Source of the DNA: Acidobacteriota bacterium
Lineage (GTDB): Bacteria > Acidobacteriota > Terriglobia > Bryobacterales > Bryobacteraceae
NCBI GenBank assembly: GCA_947505565.1
Contig: CANNLB010000026.1
Location: 1-10,816, forward strand
DNA length: 10,816 nt
Direction: 5' to 3'
Shown: one piece after another, positions 6,791 through 10,816 of the stretch
Layout: each line of letters begins with the position of its first letter
How positions within the stretch are numbered: position 1 is the stretch's first letter
Position numbers and translations under genes: made by a program
The notes under the pieces: model-generated
What the model saw: the letters and a program-made list of their open reading frames with translations, nothing else
Databases searched by the model: none
What the model was told of the DNA's origin: nothing

Positions 6791-7570
6791 ATGAGCCACT
6801 TCCTCCGACTTCGCTTGGCCGCAGCCGCCTTTGCTGTGTTCGCCGTGAACCCGTTGATAGCCGGGACTTTGACGTATACCGACCGTCCGTCCTGGCTAGC
6901 CGACTCCACCTCCATCATCACTCTCGATTTCGCCACCTACGGCGCCGGCAACAGTGGCGGCTTCACGAGCGGCAACTCTGTAACTAGCGGAAGCCAGGTT
7001 TTTTATAATAACGCCAACGGCTACTTCAACAACAACTTCCAAATCACCGGTACCAACGGAACCAGTAATGTGCTTCGCCAAGTCCTCGCCAACGGCTCCC
7101 AGAGCTTCTGGAATTGGAACACCGGCGCTATTCTGTTCTCCGACTCGAGTACCGGCTCCAACGTTATCTCCATGCGCATTAACTTCCGCAGCGGCGGCCT
7201 CCCCACCCCTGTGAGCGCCTTCGGCGTCGGCCTCGGCCTCGGCGGCGGAACCGGCAGCTCCGGCAACATCACCGTCACCCCCCAAGGCCTCGGCGCCCAA
7301 ACCGTAACGACGTTCAACCAAGCCGCCGGACTAACTTTCTTCGGCGTCTCCAGCGACACCCAGACCTTTAGCTTCTTCGATATCACCATCACTGACCCGG
7401 CGAGCCGTTACATCATTCTCGACAACCTATCCTCCGGGACCTCCACCATCACCACCGCTCCGCCCCCTCCCCCCGCGGAGACCCCGGACGCGGCAACCAT
7501 GCTCACCGTCGGCACGGGCCTCGCCTACCTCGGCTATCTCCGCCGCAACCGCCATTTAGAGACGGCGTAA
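6791..7570 (+). CDS. Secreted protein with PEP-CTERM-like sorting tail
   Basis: 259 residues. The N-terminus MSHFLRLRLAAAAFAVFAV is a classical Sec signal peptide, likely cut near residue 25 (NPLIAG). The mature part is low in Lys and Cys and rich in Gly, Ser, Thr and Asn (for example YNNANGYFNNNFQITGTNG at 72-90), as is usual for acidobacterial PEP-CTERM surface proteins that form beta-rich folds. The tail at 224-252 has a proline run, then AETPDAATM, an apolar span (about 236-250) and RR: the shape of a PEP-CTERM sorting signal, but with Thr-Pro-Asp in place of Pro-Glu-Pro. The start is supported by AGGA (6780-6783) 7 bases before the ATG. It would be exported, held by the tail and processed by an exosortase or similar enzyme, none of which is in the window. 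No catalytic motif is visible; the role is probably extracellular or surface-associated. Confidence 0.75.
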   Translation: MSHFLRLRLAAAAFAVFAVNPLIAGTLTYTDRPSWLADSTSIITLDFATYGAGNSGGFTSGNSVTSGSQVFYNNANGYFNNNFQITGTNGTSNVLRQVLANGSQSFWNWNTGAILFSDSSTGSNVISMRINFRSGGLPTPVSAFGVGLGLGGGTGSSGNITVTPQGLGAQTVTTFNQAAGLTFFGVSSDTQTFSFFDITITDPASRYIILDNLSSGTSTITTAPPPPPAETPDAATMLTVGTGLAYLGYLRRNRHLETA

Positions 7571-7594
7571 GCCTCCCTCCAACCCCACCCCGCC

Positions 7595-7628
7595 TGGCGT
7601 CGCCCCCCCCGGCGCCAAGCTTTTTCTT
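7595..7628 (+). terminator. Rho-independent-type terminator after the PEP-CTERM-like gene
   Basis: TGGCG (7595-7599) pairs with CGCCA (7613-7617) across a C-rich loop, followed by AGCTTTTTCTT. It lies 25 bases past the stop codon. A second perfect hairpin, GCCAAG (7614-7619) with CTTGGC (7626-7631) and the T run as its loop, shares bases with the first stem, so only one can form at a time. Confidence 0.5.
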
Positions 7629-7634
7629 GGCTTC

Positions 7635-7643
7635 TGCTAAAAT
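7635..7643 (+). promoter_or_regulatory. Extended -10 promoter of the RidA-like gene
   Basis: TGCTAAAAT matches an extended -10 element (TGn followed by TAAAAT). There is no good -35 at 17 bases, as expected for extended -10 promoters. Transcription would start around 7650, just before the ATG at 7653, so the message may have almost no leader; no Shine-Dalgarno sequence precedes that ATG, which fits leaderless translation. Confidence 0.5.
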
Positions 7644-7652
7644 CAACCCCAG

Positions 7653-8768
7653 ATGCTCAGCCGCGCATTTCCCTTTTGCTGTGCCGTTCTCCTGGCCACA
7701 GCTTGCCTGCTCCCCGCGCAGAAGAAAAACAAGAAAAAAGAAGAGATTACTCAGGTTCTCGAGATCCCCCCCGATCCCCCAGCCGCCGTAACCGTTGAAA
7801 CTGCGCGGCTGGAGTTCCTTGTCTCCCCGCTCTCCGGCAAAGGCCTACTCTCCGCCCAGGTTCGCGAAGCCATCAAGTCCCTCCGCAACCATGCCCGCGG
7901 TGGTCAAATTGTAAAGCTCCGGGCCTTCGTCGCTGGCACCGGCGACCTCCGCCGTGTCCAAGCTATCGTTAGTGACGAATTCACTGATAAAAAACTACCC
8001 CTCCCCGCCCTCTCCACGATCCTCGTCGGCCTCCTCCCCGGCGAAGGCACCCAAGTCATCATGGAAGGCGTCATCGTCAGCAAAAAAGCCGTCAACCCCC
8101 AAGGCCTAGCCTTTCTCTCCGGCATGGGAGGCATCTCCAAGGAACAGCCCGACCAAGTCCTCCCCATGCTCGATCGCGCCATCACCGATCTCTCGAAGGC
8201 CACTAAAATCGCCGGCAGCGACAAGTCCGATGTCCTCCGCGTCACCTGCCTCCTTTCCTCGCTCACGCAGATCGGCGAAGTCCGCACCCGCCTCGCCATA
8301 GCCTTCCCAAACGCCGCCGCCACGGCCGTCCAGGCCCAGCGAGCACACGGCACTAGCTTAGCCGAGTGCGAAGCCGTCGTGCGCCTCCAGAAGGCTCCCG
8401 CTGACGCCGTCGTGTTCCTCAACCCCGCCGACATGGCCCCGTCCCCGAACTTCTCCAAGCTCGTCCTCACAAAATCCCCGCAGCTCATCCTCACCGGCAC
8501 CCAAACCGCCTTCAACAGCCAGGAAAGCGATATTCGTCTAGCGTTCGAACGTATGGCCAAGGTCCTCAACACCCAAAAGTCGGGCATGAAGAAGGTGCTC
8601 TTCTCGCATCTCTATCCCCTCTCAAACCGCCTCCTCGAAACGGCGCGCAAGATCCGCTTCGATTTCTTCGATTCCACCCGGCCCCCCGCCAGCACCGCCC
8701 TCGTCTTCGAAGGCCTCCCCAGCATGGACGCCATGCTCGCCTTCGAACTCGTCGCCGTGCCAAATTAA
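7653..8768 (+). CDS. Exported protein with three tandem RidA/YjgF-like domains
   Basis: 371 residues. The N-terminus MLSRAFPFCCAVLLATACLL followed by PAQKKNKKK looks like a Sec signal peptide cut near residue 23. I read three repeats of the RidA (YjgF/YER057c/UK114) fold. Repeat 1, about 52-142, ends LPALSTILVGLLPGEGT and VIMEGVIV. Repeat 2, about 166-244, has VLPMLDRAITDLSKA, DVLRVTCLLSSL and AVQAQRAHGTSLAECEAV. Repeat 3, about 268-368, has LILTGTQTAFN, STRPPASTALVFEGLP and FELVAV. The arginine that binds the substrate carboxylate in RidA (VARLP) is kept only in repeat 2 (R230); repeats 1 and 3 have Leu127 and Gly354. RidA proteins normally are single cytoplasmic domains of about 130 residues acting as trimers that hydrolyse reactive enamines/imines; three fused repeats could form one pseudo-trimer. 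Function in the envelope is unknown; binding or residual imine deaminase activity are options. The family call rests on pattern recognition by eye. Confidence 0.75.
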   Translation: MLSRAFPFCCAVLLATACLLPAQKKNKKKEEITQVLEIPPDPPAAVTVETARLEFLVSPLSGKGLLSAQVREAIKSLRNHARGGQIVKLRAFVAGTGDLRRVQAIVSDEFTDKKLPLPALSTILVGLLPGEGTQVIMEGVIVSKKAVNPQGLAFLSGMGGISKEQPDQVLPMLDRAITDLSKATKIAGSDKSDVLRVTCLLSSLTQIGEVRTRLAIAFPNAAATAVQAQRAHGTSLAECEAVVRLQKAPADAVVFLNPADMAPSPNFSKLVLTKSPQLILTGTQTAFNSQESDIRLAFERMAKVLNTQKSGMKKVLFSHLYPLSNRLLETARKIRFDFFDSTRPPASTALVFEGLPSMDAMLAFELVAVPN

Positions 8769-8796
8769 TCTACCGCACCCCGCCCCGCAAAGGCTC

Positions 8797-8818
8797 CCGA
8801 CCGGGTACCCCCCGTCGG
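8797..8818 (+). other. GC-rich hairpin after the RidA-like gene
   Basis: CCGAC (8797-8801) pairs with GTCGG (8814-8818), with a nested GGGTACCC inside, 29 bases past the stop codon. There is no T run, so it may end transcription only poorly or protect the message end. Confidence 0.25.
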
Positions 8819-8847
8819 CGCAGCCCGGGATCAAAACAGTGCAGCTC

Positions 8848-9263
8848 CTACTCCGCATCCTGCCGAATCCGTCGATCACGGAAGTCCCGGTTGATGAGCA
8901 CATGGAACGTGGAAGTGCTCCCACTCGTCGTGCGCGACCACCAGGAATTGATGCTCGCCAAACCCGAGATCCTGGATCGTCTTCCGCGCCGCTTCTTCCC
9001 ACTGCGCCCGGCTCGGCCGCTCGCCTGGCCGCCAGCTCAGCTGATCGTGATAGACCGGATCGGTGAAGCGCGGATTCTCAAATCCTACGGCCCGCATCTC
9101 GGCCGCCGCCGTTTCGCGGGAAAGCCGGTTGTCCGAAAAAAAGATGCTCGCCGCGCTCGACGATCTCAGCGGCCACCGGGTCGCGGCCCTCAGGCAGATA
9201 GCGGGTGAGGGCTCGAAAGCTCGACTTGCCGGCGCGGCGGCTTCCAGCAATCGGGGCCAGCAT
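8848..9263 (-). pseudogene. Relaxase (MobA/MOBP type) N-terminal remnant with two frameshifts
   Basis: Relaxases nick plasmid or element DNA at oriT for conjugative transfer. Reading the minus strand from the ATG at 9261-9263: MLAPIAGSRRAGKSSFRALT with Y22 as the likely nicking tyrosine, then VAAEIVERGEHLFF. At a run of seven T (9136-9142) the frame must change to continue SDNRLSRETAAAEMRAVGF, then DPVYHDQLSWRPGERPS and VVAHDEWEHFHV. A second change of one base near 8904-8907 continues HVLINRDF, completing the metal-binding motif HDExxHxHxH, and the frame then stops at 8848-8850. Only about 137 residues remain, so the rest of the protein is gone. The parts match the known order in MobA relaxases. 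Frameshifts could in part be sequencing errors in a homopolymer, but the early stop means that it is truncated anyway. Confidence 0.75.
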
Positions 9264-9291
9264 CGTTCACGTTGCCCCGAAAGAGGTTAGC

Positions 9292-9459
9292 TCATCTAAC
9301 GCTGGAAATTCGCCGTCCCTGCGGCTTGTCCTGACTGACGGGAATAGGAAAAGCAAAGGACTGGTAGTAACCAACGATGGCCGTCATGTCGCCGCCAAAT
9401 CGATCCGAAGCGGCGGCACCCTGGGCATGGATTTCTTCGATGATGTCGTCATTCATCAT
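9292..9459 (-). CDS. Small antitoxin-like partner of the PIN fragment (55 aa)
   Basis: From ATG 9457-9459 the frame reads MMNDDIIEEIHAQGAAASDR, then FGGDMTAIVGYYQ, ending RRISSVR. The pattern (D)xIIEEIHxxx...FGxDxxAIxxY is that of small proteins commonly encoded next to PIN-domain genes, where they are taken as antitoxins or companion proteins. Its start overlaps the end of the PIN frame (GATGATGAATGA), so the pair was co-translated. A second ATG at 9454-9456 is equally possible. Whether it is still expressed is unclear, since its partner is truncated. The association with antitoxins is from memory of gene neighbourhoods, not from a proven fold. Confidence 0.5.
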   Translation of the reverse strand: MMNDDIIEEIHAQGAAASDRFGGDMTAIVGYYQSFAFPIPVSQDKPQGRRISSVR

Positions 9460-9652
9460 CTCCGTCCAGGTCGATGCCTTCGAGCTCTTCGGGAGCACAG
9501 AGGAGGGGAGATTCGTAGCCATATTCTCGAGTGATCCTTTCTGCGCGGCGCTCAACGCGGGCATTGTTAAGATGCTTGAAGTTCCACGTCAGAACAAACT
9601 TGCATTCGTAGTGAGCGGCAACCGCCCAATGCACCGCATCGCGTTGTCCCAT
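9449..9652 (-). pseudogene. PIN-domain (VapC-like) toxin, C-terminal fragment
   Basis: 67 residues beginning MGQRDAVHWAVAAHYECKF, then VLTWNFKHLNNARVERRAE and SPLLCAPEELEG. This matches the last half of VapC-like PIN ribonucleases: the acidic residue in RDAVH, and the LTWN..H..NA strand that closes the active site. A full PIN protein has about 130-160 residues; here a TAG (9653-9655) lies directly before the first ATG and no N-terminal half with the first acidic residues is found in any upstream frame. It is therefore broken and probably inactive. Low-GC patches around it suggest recent arrival compared with the operon. Confidence 0.6.
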
Positions 9653-9831
9653 CTAGCTTCGATGTTGCGTCTGAATCTCTTTACTTTTCCCAATTTGCTT
9701 CTCTGGTTGGACAATCCCCTGGGCACCCCACCCCTGATCCCGGTACCCGTCCAGTTTTCGCTCGATCTGAATCCAGTGGGACAGGTTACGGACGAATTCT
9801 CGAAAAGGGACGGAACATCCAGCCCCATCAA
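9653..9831 (-). pseudogene. Broken frame of unknown origin upstream of the PIN fragment
   Basis: Two minus-strand frames join into one plausible short protein: DRDAELMGLDVP in one frame and, after a shift near 9810-9815, PFREFVRNLSHWIQIERKLD with GYRDQGWGAQGIV in the next, ending at TAG 9653-9655. The second part is protein-like, with aromatic and charged residues in helical spacing. I do not recognise a family. It could be the remains of an accessory gene that sat beside the PIN gene, or a noncoding stretch that happens to look good. Confidence 0.25.
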
Positions 9832-9883
9832 TTCTGCATCGCGATCAAAACGGTAACATCACGATAGGTTAGGCTGGGGATTG

Positions 9884-10816
9884 ATGCGCATTCTACTGAC
9901 GAATACAGTACTTGACGGACGCACCGGAACCGAGATTTGCACTCGAGACTTCGCCGTCGGCTTGGCCGCGCGCGGGCATGCGGTCTCGGTGTTTTCACCC
10001 CGGCCCGGCGGATTGGCCGAAGAGCTGCGGAACGTTGGAATTCCGGTGGTCACCCGCCTGCGGGATCTGCTCGAACCGCCCGAAGTCATCCATGGGCACC
10101 ACCACGCCGAAACAACGCTGGCGACCCTCCAATTTCCGGGGGTTCCAGCCATTTTCGTTTGCCACGACCGCAATGCCTGGCATGACACTCCTCCACTGCA
10201 CCCACAGGTTCGCCGGTACGTCGCGGTGGACCACAATTGCCTTGAGCGGTTGCGGGACGAAGCGGGCCTGCCGGAGTTGTCCATCCAGGTGATCCCGAAT
10301 GCCGTCGATTTGGCCCACATGCCTGCGCCGCGGGCGCTCCCACCGCTGCCCCGGCGCGCGCTCGTCTTCAGCAACTACGTACGGCCGGGCAAAGCGCTGG
10401 ACGCCATCTTTGCCGCCTGCGCCCAGCATGGCATTGCCGTCGATGTCGCGGGGGCGGCGGCCGGCTCGCAATCGAACGATACGGCCCGGTTACTCAGCCA
10501 ATACGATATCGTCTTCGGCAAGGCGCGCTGCGCACTGGAGGCGCTGGCGGCCGGGGCGGCCGTCATCCTTTTCGATGTTGCCGGGCTGGGCTGCATGGTC
10601 AACTCAGCCACGCTGCCCGAAACCGTGCGCTGGAACCTGGGTGCCCGCTGTCTCCAGATGGAGGTAACGCAGGAACAGGTCAGCCAGCAGCTTGCCCGCT
10701 ACTGTTCGGAAGATGCCGCGCTGGCGACGGCGTGGGTGCGGCGCCACTGCTCGCTGGACGCGGCTCTGGACGCCTATACGGCGCTCTATCAAACGGTGAT
10801 CGACGAAGGCATGCCA
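9884..10816 (+). CDS. GT4-like glycosyltransferase (C-terminal end beyond window edge)
   Basis: The frame gives 311 residues and stays open to the window edge, so it is partial or nearly complete. The fold is that of GT-B family 4-type transferases, which move a sugar from a nucleotide donor to a glycan or lipid at the cytoplasmic membrane. Seen: MRILLTNTVLDGRTGTEICT with FAVGLAARGHAVSVF (donor-side start of the first Rossmann domain, 1-37); a His-rich GHHHAE at 71-76; VIPNAVDL at 136-143 linking the two domains; FGKARCALEALAAG at 211-224, the nucleotide-sugar loop with the conserved Glu, followed by AVILFD. The usual basic EX7E second glutamate is not obvious. GGGGA lies 3 bases before the ATG (9876-9880), with a TTG at 9881 as another possible start. 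Codons favour CTG, GCG and CGG, unlike the CTC/GCC habit of the operon. Substrate unknown. Confidence 0.8.
   Translation, partial: MRILLTNTVLDGRTGTEICTRDFAVGLAARGHAVSVFSPRPGGLAEELRNVGIPVVTRLRDLLEPPEVIHGHHHAETTLATLQFPGVPAIFVCHDRNAWHDTPPLHPQVRRYVAVDHNCLERLRDEAGLPELSIQVIPNAVDLAHMPAPRALPPLPRRALVFSNYVRPGKALDAIFAACAQHGIAVDVAGAAAGSQSNDTARLLSQYDIVFGKARCALEALAAGAAVILFDVAGLGCMVNSATLPETVRWNLGARCLQMEVTQEQVSQQLARYCSEDAALATAWVRRHCSLDAALDAYTALYQTVIDEGMP

Noticed and set aside
7653..7712. Lipobox in the RidA-like protein (ATAC at residues 15-18)
   Set aside because: The -3 position is Ala rather than Leu/Val/Ile, and a standard cleavage site after PAQ follows.
9377..9856. 159-codon plus-strand open frame
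   Set aside because: It lies opposite the PIN fragment and its partner, which have recognisable motifs; the plus-strand product shows none and has no ribosome binding site of note.
1..10816. CRISPR arrays, tRNA or rRNA genes, and complete insertion sequences
   Set aside because: No regularly spaced repeats, cloverleaf-like segments, rRNA-like conserved runs or transposase motifs with terminal inverted repeats were found by eye.

Overview
The window reads as a chromosomal stretch of a GC-rich soil-type bacterium, most likely an acidobacterium of the Solibacter/Bryobacter kind. That placement is inference from codon use (C- or G-ending codons), a PEP-CTERM-like surface protein, several exported small proteins and the general look of the proteins. 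No marker gene in the window proves it.

Layout. At 1-461 (minus, cut by the window edge) lies the N-terminal part of a Tat-exported glycerophosphodiester phosphodiesterase. At 635-1394 two unrecognised genes face each other and overlap on paper: a small plus-strand gene (635-919) and a minus-strand exported protein that starts at 1394 behind a strong ribosome binding site and whose frame has no stop before 681. From 1569 to 6638 comes the core of the window, a five-gene nucleoside salvage operon with gaps of 5 bases or overlaps between all genes: pyrimidine/thymidine phosphorylase, CNT-type nucleoside transporter, class I purine nucleoside phosphorylase, cytidine deaminase, and an adenosine/MTA/SAH-type deaminase that carries a signal peptide. 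Together they can import nucleosides, deaminate the amino forms (cytidine to uridine, adenosine-type to inosine-type) and split the products by phosphorolysis into base and (deoxy)ribose-1-phosphate. At 6791-7570 is a secreted protein with a PEP-CTERM-like tail, followed by a hairpin terminator and an extended -10 promoter for 7653-8768, an exported protein that I read as three tandem RidA/YjgF-like domains.

From about 8800 to 9880 the window turns into a graveyard of accessory genes on the minus strand: a relaxase (MobA type) N-terminal fragment with two frameshifts, a C-terminal piece of a PIN-domain toxin with a small antitoxin-like partner, and an unrecognised broken frame. From 9884 to the right edge runs an intact start of a GT4-type glycosyltransferase with different base composition.

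A striking background feature is strand asymmetry: the plus strand is strongly C-rich over G across about 1-8.8 kb, even where genes lie on the minus strand, and this disappears in the glycosyltransferase. The change falls at the mobile-element debris, suggesting an insertion or rearrangement boundary there.
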